From assembly GCF_037975245.1 (NCBI RefSeq), contig NC_092574.1, positions 12,859,213 to 12,923,212 of the forward strand: 64,000 nt of DNA, given 5' to 3'. Positions 25,301 to 36,700 of the stretch are shown in pieces; within the stretch, counting starts at the first letter, position 1; each line of letters begins with the position of its first letter. This DNA comes from Apostichopus japonicus. Taxonomy: Eukaryota; Echinodermata; Holothuroidea; Aspidochirotida; Stichopodidae. The notes under the pieces are model-generated. The model worked only from the letters and a program-made list of their open reading frames with translations, was not told the origin of the DNA and made no database searches. The position numbers were made by a program, and so were the translations under genes.

Positions 25301-28300
25301 CACACTAACTGACCATCGACTCTTCTCACACAAAATGTTAAATAAATGGGGAAAGTCCCATCATTAAACACTGCAATCTTTCATTTGCCATAAGACTGGA
25401 ACAATACTTCAATTATCCTCTCGTTGTTTGTATTTAAACCAACAATTGAGATGTTAAGTGTTCACTTCCTTCAAATACAAAACTAACATGGTGGGTTGAA
25501 ACTATAGTAGCTGTTAATTGTCACACAAAATAATTCCACCTTGCAAGAGGAACTATACACACACAGGCCATTAGAACTAGAAGGCACTGTACTCATTGAG
25601 AGTGTAAGCAGTAAAAAAAAAGTGTTAACCAAAATAGTACATACAGTTTTATTGTGGTTTCTTAATCGTGTGCATTGTGTAATGTACCAGTGTAATTCTC
25701 AGGCCTCAGCCTGGAGTGTGGCCTCTGGCTGTGTACAGTTATGTCTTGATGTACTTACAGTTGGAATTTATGATGCTGTTCTAACCACTGACCAGTCTAG
25801 GTCATTTATCTCAAAACTTACATTTTGTTTTTGACACATGCATATATTTATGGACAGAAAACAGGAGATGGCTGAAATCAATTTTCTCATTAAGTCTCAA
25901 TACACACTCCATTAAGATCCACAAACATCTATTTTGACGGCCAAAAAATATCATCTTGTCCATGTTTCGAAGGTGCCTTACAATCACACAATATGATAAG
26001 GGTTGCATTTTCTTTTCCACAGGAACTTACTCTTTGCAAAGAAAGAAAGGGTCTTTTTAGCAGCAAGTCAACATGCTTGATCATTCTTATATTTGCAAAC
26101 TGTTAGCATGTCTTTCAACTTCTCAAACAGATTAATCTGCCTTCGTTTTCCATCTCAGCATGCTGATAGGGTACCACATTCTTTGTTTCACCTCACTGCA
26201 TTTAAGAAGTTACCTCTCAGATGGTACACACAGTGTGACAATTGCATCACTAATTAAAATATGTAAGTGCATGCATTCCTTGCTGCAGACCACATAAAGG
26301 GCCTTGCATACCTCAAATGGCTCACCACTGTAAGGTTTGACAACCTTACAGTAAGTGATGATGTTGGTTTGGTGTTTCTAGATATTCACACTGATCATTA
26401 TATTGGTGCCTCTATAATCAATGAGGTTAAATTCATGAAAGGTTACACAATTCCACTACAATATCCAAGTTATCAAGGGCACTGGCAAGGGGTAGAAATA
26501 TAACTCTCTATTGATGAGAGCTTTGATTCTATTCTTCTTTATTTAATTATATTTTAATTACGACCAGAAAACTGAGATACTTACCGTTAGGGTGAAACAT
26601 CTTTGAGACAAATCTTACTGTTGGAGGTTTGTTAGGATACTCTTCTGTGAATTCTATGGTAAGTTTAAATGTTCCTAAAAAAGAAAATAGAGGAAAATTA
26701 ATATGTAACAAGCTCACTACTGACATTTGCAACTGCCAGCTTTACATTGAAATGAAAATTTAAAGTATTGTTTGAAGTGTGCATGCACATATGTGTGGGT
26801 GTGACAAGTTACCTTTGACCAGGAGTTAAGTATTGTAAAAGTCATATGAGAAGACTGTACACCATGAAACTTGTTAACTTAACACACTGTAGTAGTGTTA
26901 ATTTAATAATGTAATACACATGATGTACATAGTTACTGATCCTTGTAATACCTTTCAATACACTCCTATAATGTAATAAAGATGACGTGCATAGTTACTA
27001 ACCCTTGCAATACACATGATGGACATAGTTACCTACCGCTGTAATACCTTTCACTACTCTCCTATAATGTAATACACATGATGTACATAGTTATTAACCA
27101 TTGTAATACACATGATGGACATAGTTACCTACCCTTGTATTACACATGATGTACATAGTTACCTACCCTTGTCATACCTTTCACTACTCTCCTATAATGT
27201 AATACACATGATGTACATAGTTACCTACCCTTGTAATACACATGATGTACATACTTAGTACTTACTAACCCTACACAATACAATTCACTACTCTCCTTCC
27301 TCCTTTGAGCTAAACATAGTTGAGTCATAATAAATGTAAGGGAGTAGGATAATGTTAATTAAGAATGTAATGGCAAGTACAGTAGGTCTTGCCTGTCACA
27401 GTCTCCTTGTATTTCCAATTTTCCGACCAAAAAATCTTGTTGACGAGGTAGTTAATCAGAAACATTATGTTCATGGATAAAAGCAGGTGGGAATCAACTA
27501 CCCGATACTATCTTATTTAATTTGAATTTGCAACAAAGTAATTTAGTGTGCATGTCATAAAGACCTTTCTACTCTGAACAGAATGGAGCTTTCTGTTCTG
27601 CCGATAATGAAGTGATCTCATCGACATAAGAGACTGAATGTCTTGGACTTATGAGTATGGAGTAAAACACCAAATGTCTGTTGCAATATTACTACAACAG
27701 CTACTACCAGACAAAATTGTAGTTTCAAAACATGTACTGGCCGATATTTAACAGTCACTTTGAATAGGTAGTGGGTTTAGTAAACAGTATGGTGATAAAT
27801 ACATCAGTTAGAAGAAGATCACACTTACCATCTTCAAAAGGTGTTTGCTGAGGTCTAAATAGAAGAAAATAGCAAAAGAATGAGAATTTAACATTAGCAA
27901 GTTTAAGACAACTTCAACAAAAGAGGAGTTCTGTACATTGGTATGGTGTCATGACACTTGTCGCACAGTAAATCATGAAAGTAATTATAAACTGGCATTC
28001 CAAAAAGAAATGTATTTCATACAGTCGTTGCACTTTCTTGATAAAGCTAAACAGAAAATACCTCTACAGGATGTAGTTCGCCTCAGATCTAGGTATCTCA
28101 TGTAATAATGGAAAGTTTGAAATAAAGCTTCTGAATTTCTTTGCAAAAGTTATCAAATAATGAAATAACGTAGGATCTGTATCCACAAAAGTGCAAACTT
28201 GCTTTCATGTAGCAAAAGCAGCCAATAACTTGGTATTTTTTCTGTCACTTGGCACCAATTTCAAGGAAATTGATGCAATGTCCCCTAAACACATATATGA

Positions 28301-31300
28301 ACTTTGACTATCAATCCGGGCACATGGTCATTTTGCAACTCTCACTTAGAACTGTTCACAAAAGTGATGGTGACTTCACAATGATTCCAATACTGATTAT
28401 CTTACTTCACAAACTATATATGTACTAAGGTGACGACCATATTTTATTCCAGAAATTCTTGGGACAAGATATTGATGTTGACATCAAGGTGTAGAATCTA
28501 CACTATACGGCCCCCGAAATCCGGGGACTGTCCCACGAATCAGGGACATCTGGTCACTTTACTATACAGTAGTAACAGTACCTCATTCATCTGTCTGCTC
28601 GTTTTCCTATTGATAAACCATTTAAATCTGTTTGCTTTTTCTAAGGCAAGCTCAACGAGCTAGTGGAAATAAATATAGTTTAGATTCGGTGAAACCGATA
28701 TGTGTGATAGATCTATCACCTGAGGATAAACAGCAATTTTACTCATACAATTTGACTATAGCCGCTATGATTCTATACCGAAGGGCAATTGCATGTGATA
28801 ACTTTCATTCTTACTGAAATGATTAAATATATTAAATACAGTTACTACAAAACTGCTGCTATGAGCTATGTAGATACTGGAAATAGTTTAGTGGTATTAC
28901 CCTCTTACAACACTAAATGAACCTTGAACTTTGAAGTGGTGGGATATATACATTGATGTCAGTAGTGCATACAATAAAGCACACTTGAAAGCCTTATATA
29001 GTAGATTGCACAATCGTTGAATGAGCTACTTACCCAAATATGACGGCATTCCAAAGCATAATATTATTCTCTGTTGGTGCACCACTCACCCCTGCAGGAG
29101 GATCTTCTTGCAATCTGTTGAGAAGTTGAAAATTGTCCATTAAAATTTAAAAGATAATTTATTTTGTTAATTAAGTCCTATATAAAGTTTTAGCTTTTAG
29201 TTTTATTACAACCTTAGCACTTGGCAGTATTTCCCTGCAAACCTGTGGCTGTAACATACTTTGCTATATATGCCACATACTGTACACTGTCTGCAGTCCC
29301 AGCGTTACGAGCTCAGGATCATCTTCAAAATGTTTGCATGGGATCAAGCAAGCTCTTTTTGTTTTAAAAAAGTAGCCTCCACAAACACAAAAGTATCATC
29401 AAGAAAAAGTCACTGCACTTACATATAAAGGGTCTTCTTTCTAAACTTAACCAAATCTTCTTCCTATCCTAAGAGACTTGTTTGATGAAAATACTAATCA
29501 TCCACAAGTTTAAATTGTTCTTCTTGTGAAAGTTTTAACAATGGCAACATTTTGGCTGTTTCATACAAGAGTAATCACAAGATATTAATGTTGCTATCAC
29601 CTTAAAAACAGATAAAGTATAACAGATTTTTTTTTCCATCTTGTTTATTGCCTTCTTCAATTGTTTTCAACAGAATAACTTAGGTTAATTGTACATTAAA
29701 GTCCTTCCTATACAGCAAATACCAGTCCAATACAATTGTGTACAATGTATTTGAAGGACAGCATTAAGGCACATGAATGTGTGAACAAAGTTTGGCACTT
29801 CCACAAAATCGCCCAAAAAACACACACAAAAACACACACAACATAAAAACTGTGCAAGATTTTGTTCAAAATTGTTTAATTACATCACATGACCAATGAC
29901 CAGTACAGGTGTTGTAAGGCAGGGCCAATTTTTAATGGTAGTCCGATCATCCGAAACGACCAAATTTCTATTTGGATAACCAAAATCAGCTTTGATGGAC
30001 GTCCAGTAAATGAAGACTTGTTTAAATAATCAAATTCAGATCGCATTGTAACTACTTAACCTTCAAATAGTTTTATTTAAAGCAAGTTGGTGTCACCCTA
30101 CTGTACATCTCTTTTGAGATAAACCAACAACAATAAACAACGAATAGTCGTAGGGCTATGATGGTTTACTGGCCCAAAACTGGTGTTCCATTCTCCAAAC
30201 TTACACATCTCTTCTATATTCTGTATGTATCAAACAAAAATGGAAATATTGTATTCTTCAATACCTTACTGCTCTGAGAGGAATTTTTGCATATCTACCA
30301 TAAATCCAACATGATCTTTCTTGTTCAAAAATACAGAACATTGAACTTTGTCTGGTTTGTTGGACCAAATGAAATAATAAAATAAACGATCAAATTGACG
30401 GGAAAAAAAGCTTTCATATAATTTGGAAGAATGGACAATGTTAGTAAATCTTTCAATGCTTCGAATCTCCATGACCAGACATTTCAGAGGGCTTTTAACA
30501 GAGATTTGGTAGGTAGTTAAGTCAAAAGAAATTTTCTTCTTGATGATCGAAAGTTCTACAAAGACTCTTCATTCAGCACTTAGTTAAATAAAATAGGTAA
30601 ACATGTCACTTTATGGAAAAAAGTTCCTAAATCAAAGGGAAAATATGATTATTTATCTAATTTCACCCTTAAGTCTGATAACTTAACTTAAGAACATAGT
30701 TTGAGATATCCTAAATAGTTTTATTGTGACTAGTGCATTATAAATCTCAGTGGAGGTAGCTCTTTCTGTTTCCAAGATAGACTCATTTGAAGTTTTGATA
30801 AATCTGGGAAACTCATTAAATATGTGAAAGCTATGACATAGAGTGTTGCTCTCATCCAAATTTCTTATTTTAGCCCCTAATAAGTTAACCCCTAATTGTA
30901 GTGTCATTTGATTAAAGTAATGTTCCTCTTTTCAAGGAAGACAATAACATATCAATCCCCTTAGGCCATGAAACTGTTTTAAGTGTCCTTGAAACGAAGG
31001 TTGTAAAAATAAAGGGATAGCATAAGAGAAAGTTTGGCAGTCACTCCCTTTACATCATCAATGTGCATAACTAGCTAATGTTAATAATTCATAAATAAAA
31101 CTAGAATTAAGGAAAGACTTGTGAAATGGTCAATCTTTGATGGATGTTGATGGGAGTCGCAGCTATTTCATGACTTCTAACGCTTATTAGAGTGATTAGG
31201 ATAATGTTGTTCATCAATGTCTGTAGACCTTTAAAGAAAACGATTATTCGAAACAAGGGACATAAAATATAACTTCATACAGTAGTCTAGTCCACCATTT

Positions 31301-33323
31301 AAAATCTGGAACAAAGTTGAAATATGTCAGTGTGTAAATGCTCCCTACAGATTACTAACAAGCCTTTTTAAAGTCATATGAAGTAAAAAGGGATGGTACT
31401 TGGAATTTGCCACAGTGGCTTATCAAGACAAGTATAAGACAAATATTTTCACCAATTCATCAATATTTTAAGAATTCAGTCTGTTCATGGATAATGAAGG
31501 CTGGATTATACAAAGTAACTTAAAGCAGTTTGCATCGATTTTGTAGTCTGTGCTTTTACCAGTGCAATAATAGGTAGCCAATTCATTAAAATGTCGATCT
31601 ATAGTATGAGATGTTTAGAAATAAGTGTAAGACAATCCCTGCCTTGTTCAACTGAAATTTAAAACCTTACTTAAATACAAAAAAGAAGTTTAATACAAAA
31701 TTCCCAAAGCCTTCCAAACACCTTAAAATATTTGGCAGGAAGGTCGTCTTTAACTGTGGAGTTGGTAAGGCTTCATTTGCACGTACCCTAACAACAGTAG
31801 GATACTATTCACTGGTTAACATGGAAAACAAAAGGAAACCCTATCATGTCAGGTAAACAGTAGTATACACAAGAGATTGCCCAAAGATTTTTGTTTGATT
31901 TCTAAAAACTATTAAAATACTCCCACCACTATTTTAAACCTTTCTCTGATATAGTCTGACATAACTAAGCTTTGTTTCAGATGATTAAGGTTTTAATAAA
32001 CCAACGATGTGCATGTTTGAAACACAGGATGATAAAGTTGGGTAACAATGCAGCTGCTATCATTGAAGTTGTACAGGGCGTAATATGTTGCTAATAATAA
32101 ATATAATGAAGTGACCAATGACTACTCTTTGGTGATTTTAACTGCTGGTACTCCCCGACAAGCCATGTGCACATGGTTACAGTGCCATTCCGCCATAGGT
32201 ACATACTGCCATACCATTCCGCCATAGGTTTCCATCCTTTCCGCCATGGCAGAAAGGCTTGAAACCTATGGCGGATTGGTACATTTAGGAATGGACTTTA
32301 CACAGAAATGTATTGGTGAAACTTTCTTTGAATCGCGTGGAAGGATACAGTAGGTACACTGTCTTCAAATATGACGGTTTGCTGGATAGACTGAATTGTA
32401 GTTAAGACAAGATTGGGGAATAGAAACATAGTCTTTAATGTATATGTTGATCGAATAGTTTTAATTGTAAGTTCCTAAGAGTTGATTCATTGTCTTCAAA
32501 TATATAATATAGTTGGTTGAATAAATCAAATTAATTTAGGTAGATTGTTTATTAAAAAGTCCTATTCTGATCGTTGATTTAAATGACCGATTTTGTGGAT
32601 TATGTGAGACTAGGTAGTGTGAAGCAAAGCAATATACAGTGCATATAGGCTTACAGTGCACCCACATTGTCCTCTTGCCGTCACACAAAAGTGCTTTACC
32701 GCCTTTGGAGTAACACGGTGGAATGGCCCTTTTTCTAAGGCGGAAAGAGCACATTTTCTATGGCGGAATGTAACGGAATGACACAGCCTTCTGTGCACAT
32801 ACTTTAGATACTCCTTTCTTACTGTTTACAAAGCTGTGAGCAGTTTTGATCACTAGACACTAACTTCCTTTTGCTAGGGTTTCATGTGAATGTGTTTTAC
32901 AATTCCATATTTCCAGCCTATAGGCTACCGATGTTAGTCCTTTGCTTTATTCATCCTGCTTGTGGAGGCATAACTCATGACAACATATAGCCTAGCTCAG
33001 TACTTACATTCACAATACATTAAAAAGTAATTAAGCCTGGGCCTCTTAAAATCAAACACTGCCGTGTTAGTAACATAGGCTAGGACTTTGGGAGTGCTCA
33101 TTGTCATTACGAAATCAGGACTATAGGCCTACATGTATACAACACCGATTCAAGGCAGTAGCGAAAACACATCCTAACAAACATAGCATATGATGTAGGG
33201 GCCTAGGCCTACACGAAATCTTACACAATTACGTACGACGAACTACGCATTGACAAGTCATACATAGGCCTAGCCTTACTTGGTAAAGTCTCTCATCAAA
33301 CGCCTTCTCGCGGGAGTCGACAT
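22314..33323 (-). CDS. UBE2A: UBE2A/UBE2B (RAD6) ubiquitin-conjugating enzyme E2 (6 exons, complete)
   Basis: This is the RAD6-class E2 that passes ubiquitin to substrates with RAD18 or RNF20/40-type E3 ligases (PCNA and histone H2B ubiquitination; nucleus). Minus-strand exons are 33323-33280, 29114-29034, 27854-27829, 26674-26585, 23078-22990 and 22466-22314. All introns are GT-AG and phases agree, giving 160 aa. The protein starts [13 protein letters not shown] exactly as the human one. It has the HPN motif (residues 78-80) and the catalytic Cys88 in GSICLDIL. The core is almost identical to human UBE2A/B. The C-terminus differs: after SWRD it continues PKTPNNPTL, eight residues longer than the 152-aa human form. 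Exon 3 is only 26 nt. UBE2A and UBE2B are vertebrate duplicates, so this gene is probably co-orthologous to both. The first intron (about 4.2 kb) and intron 4 (about 3.5 kb) are rich in repeats. Confidence 0.97.
24330..25165 (+). repeat. Diverged tandem repeat, about 261-bp unit, with many TGACCT half-sites
   Basis: The phrase CCTTG-A-TC followed by GCAAGCCACATGC-like sequence recurs at about 24340, 24600, 24862 and 25123, a spacing of about 261 bp. Between these marks each unit carries TTCTTGAGAT-like and several TGACCT or TTGACC words. The copies are quite diverged. The block lies in intron 4 of UBE2A. Confidence 0.65.
26895..27265 (+). repeat. Irregular tandem repeat built on AATACACATGATGTACATAGTTA
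   Basis: Variants of ACACATGATGTACATAGTTA recur about eight times with different spacers, such as CCTACCCTTGTAATA and CCTTTCACTACTCTCCTATA. There are two nested periods, a short unit of about 35 bp and longer blocks. It lies in intron 3 of UBE2A. Confidence 0.8.
30250..30910 (-). mobile_element. Decayed LINE fragment (reverse-transcriptase C-terminal region)
   Basis: Minus-strand frames resemble the thumb and C-terminal part of LINE reverse transcriptases. [12 protein letters not shown] (around 30830) is like the segment just after the YADD box. [16 protein letters not shown] (around 30370) matches the common F-FIW-KP-K motif, followed by a GF-MVDMQKF stretch like the usual GGL-M-D-F. The reading frame is broken at least once between these parts, and neither the catalytic box nor an endonuclease is intact. 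It lies in intron 1 of UBE2A, in the same orientation as the gene. The clade (L1/Tx1-like) is a guess. Confidence 0.5.
32175..32791. mobile_element. Non-autonomous DNA-transposon-like element with 9-bp flanking repeats
   Basis: The block is flanked by identical TGTGCACAT direct repeats (32166-32174 and 32792-32800), which look like a 9-bp target-site duplication. Its ends are imperfect inverted repeats: left GGTTACAGTGCCATTCCG and, reading inward from the right, GAAGGCTGTGTCATTCCG. Subterminal copies of ATTCCGCCATAGG occur in both orientations, and 32208-32283 forms a long internal hairpin. There is no transposase. A 9-bp duplication is typical of Mutator-like elements. It lies in intron 1 of UBE2A, about 0.5 kb from exon 1. 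Confidence 0.5.
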
Positions 33324-33790
33324 TTCTGTGAAAATTGTGCCCCTAAAATCTCTCTTCCTTGGACGTGATTCTGAGTTCGGGGTGAAGATTGTGAGTAACA
33401 GAAATAAGGGTAACTTTCTGAAGTGCAATTGTTTCCCTTCTTGTAAAATATATAGTGTTGTTATGTTATAGGGATGACGTCATATTCCGGCTGCAAGAAT
33501 TTTTTTGGCTGTTGTAACCCCCCACTGACTGGAATTGCAAAAGAAGAAAGCGCCCTCAAATTTATTATATTGACTGTGCTGTGTGTGTTGAGTTAGTATC
33601 TACATGTAATACAAAACTCTGCACTAGTAATACTAGTAATAGTAACAGCCAAACTCTTTAATTTTGTGTACAGTACAAATGGAATTGTCCACTGACTGAA
33701 TGCGAGATTGCCTTTGGATCTACTGAATAACTACACTGATCTTATTTTTAACTTTCTATTTCAAGTGAAGCAAAGAAAAGACGATCAAGA
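33324..33790. promoter_or_regulatory. Bidirectional promoter region between UBE2A and IK
   Basis: The two start codons are 467 bp apart in opposite directions. The interval holds a full palindromic CRE and an adjacent ETS-like core. No TATA box was recognised. Both genes act in basic nuclear processes, which fits a shared TATA-less promoter. Confidence 0.65.
33475..33482. promoter_or_regulatory. Cyclic-AMP response element (CRE), perfect palindrome
   Basis: TGACGTCA is the full CREB/ATF binding palindrome, located 152 bp from the UBE2A start codon and 309 bp from the IK start codon. Four bases further on, ATTCCGGC contains CCGGAA on the minus strand, an ETS-like core. Binding is inferred from the motif only. 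Confidence 0.55.
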
Positions 33791-36700
33791 ATGCCTGAAG
33801 GTCAGTCAGCTTACTGAGAAATATATGGGATAACATGAAGTTAGGCCTAGTAATATTGCATACTTAGGGTAATGCTAGCAATAGTATTAGTCTGAATGGA
33901 AGATCCCTCGCAGCATCACAGGTTTAGGCTAGCATAACTATAGTTTCTGCTTAGGACCTATGTGTCAAATTATGTTAACCTGTTGTACTACGGCCTAGCC
34001 TACTGATATTATATCAGTGAAAGGTACAGTAAGCCTTATTTGTTATTAGCCTGACCGTTAAGATACAAAATACAGCAACGCTGTAGCAGTGTACTAGTAA
34101 CACAAGAACCCAATAATGCGAACGCTCTATTTCTTTCTTTTTTTAGTAAAAATGTTAGTGAATCAGGAAGAAATATATTACCCATGCCAACAAACCAAAA
34201 GAAATGAAACCGATAGCATTTCCTGAAATTCTGATCAAATTCTCTAAAAGGAAAACAATCGCAGCTTGCTTAAATTTTGAGTTAAGAATTGAAAAAGCTG
34301 CTGACTGGTAGTCAAACGCCTGCAACAATTGACCAAATATTCCAGGTTACATGTAAACCAAGAAACTGACACACTCTTTCTTGTGATTCCTACAAAGTAT
34401 CTTACATGTAGTGGTGATTGAGTGTAAGTACTGCAGATTTGAGTAAGCTTGCACAATCACACAGACACACCATGGAGAACTCAAACCCAGACAGCTTCCA
34501 TATGATATCATGCAAGGGATCATTCACTAAATGGTCCATTGTAACTTGACAGTAGAAAAATCTTTATGTTAAAATGCCATTGGAAAGTTTAAATGATCTC
34601 ATATCTTTAATTCCTTTCTTGTTTAGTAAACGATGAACCGTTTTCTAACCCGCTGCCACCGCCAGCAGCTAGGAGGGAATCAGAGGATTCAGATGCTGGG
34701 TAAGATTTTCATGAGTTTGTTATCTCCACTTTCAAAATTGTTTAAATTTATAAGTGAAGTTTTTTGTACATGCACAATGAACAAATTTTGGCTACAGGAT
34801 TGTGAAGTGTATGTTACATATGGAAATTCATTGTTAGTATGGTAATTGTCACTGTAGCTTATTTAAATATCCTTTCTATGTAGTTGATACAAAAGGGTTC
34901 ATAAAAGCTGTTAGTTTAAAGTAATTTGCCACCAACGTGTAAGTCATAAACCCTTGCAAGTTTCTCCCACATTTGTGGTCGCTTTAAGCGTCTTAAAAAT
35001 AACTGCTGATTATTATTATTATAATTATGATCATTATAATTGTGTTCAAGGAAATTCCAACAGCCTTGCAATGAAAAAGGCACAAGCTTATTTGGCTTAC
35101 TTGCCGTTAGTACACGACTCTGTTCCCTTACCTTAATCAATAAATAATCAATGTATCAATAATGTGTCGTTACCATGTTGTTCAGTAATGTCAAACCAGT
35201 GCTGGCCCAGATGAGTGGTGATGAGTCAAGGTTATAGTTGTTGTACATATATGGAATCAGTAAAATGCAGAAATCTTTACACTCCTGTCTGTTTCTTGTT
35301 CACGCTGATAGTACTTGTATCATTTGCTGCAATGATAACTCTGTGACAGTTGTCAGTATTGCTGATATGCTTCATTTGTTTTCTCAGGGTGGTCCACATG
35401 ACCAACAAAGATTTTCGTCAGCTCTTGATGACACCTCGTGCAAAACCTGGAGAAGCCCCTCCCAGTCGAAGAGATTCAGAGGAAGTGAGGTGAGGATTAG
35501 AATATGGGTCTTTAATCAGTAACTTTTAGATGTGTTAGCATGTGTCATTTATGCTGTTAATTTTTACCACCATTTTATGCAAGAAAGTAGACTAGTTTAA
35601 CGGTACTAGAGCTAATATTGTTAACGCTCAACTAGAAGTGCCGACATCTATCGTGATTTTTGGCAATGATTGGCATAGATCTCTTAGTTGTAAACAGAAC
35701 CTTATCAAAGATTTGTTGACAGTTGACATTTGTACAGTAGTCACTAATATTTTCCCCTCCAAATTCGCAACCACAACTGGTATAATTTAAATTGTTAGGT
35801 CTGCGAAAGCTACTTTGAGAATCATGAATCATATGAAAATTCTCTTTGTTATACTTCTCCCCATCATGTCCCCCTTTCAAACCCATCCTGTCTCCCCTCA
35901 AACCCATCCCTTCTCAGAACAGACCCATCCATTCCCCTTCAATCCACCCTTCTCTCTCCTAAACCACCCACTGAGATTTTACTGTGGTTCCTATTGTTTA
36001 CTGCTGTCTTATTTTATCTTCTTTACAGAGTGGTGAAAGAATATAATGAAGATGATGATCCTAGAGCCAGGAGAAGGAAGAAGAAGAGGTAGGTTAAAGA
36101 GGATGCATCCTATAGTGCTTGAGTATGTAATATTCCATGGTAACGTTAGCCTATCCAGTGTCTAGCCTATCAGCCTATATCTTTTCCTTCAGTCCTGACT
36201 GGTATGTTACTATGACAATTATTCTGCCGCTATTTAGCCAGTACATGAACGAATGTACTGTTTAACGTTTACAGAAATCTCATTTCATAAAATGGCCAGT
36301 CAGTCCTGCCACCTAGCTTTTCTAGCAATGTGTGGAGAACAACATCTTCCGTAATAGAATTCTAAACATCAATTTGCCAATTAAATACAGCCGAATGGCC
36401 ACTTTGTTTGTGAACATAAAAAGTGTCACAAGTATTCCTATGTTTTCACATAGTATATTGGACTGTAATGTGTACATGTGCAATATTTAAGCAAAACCTT
36501 TCGTGAGGCTAGTTTTTACGAGTAAAGTACAGTCACAAGAAAGTACAGGTAGATTATGAAATCAATGTGATTTTTAAATTGCTTTCTCTCCTTTTGCAGT
36601 TTTTATGCCAAGTTGAAGAAACAGGAAATGGAAAAAGAAGCTGAACTGGCAAGAAAATACAGAGACAGGGTAATCAACTTATCTTCCAGACACATTGGTG

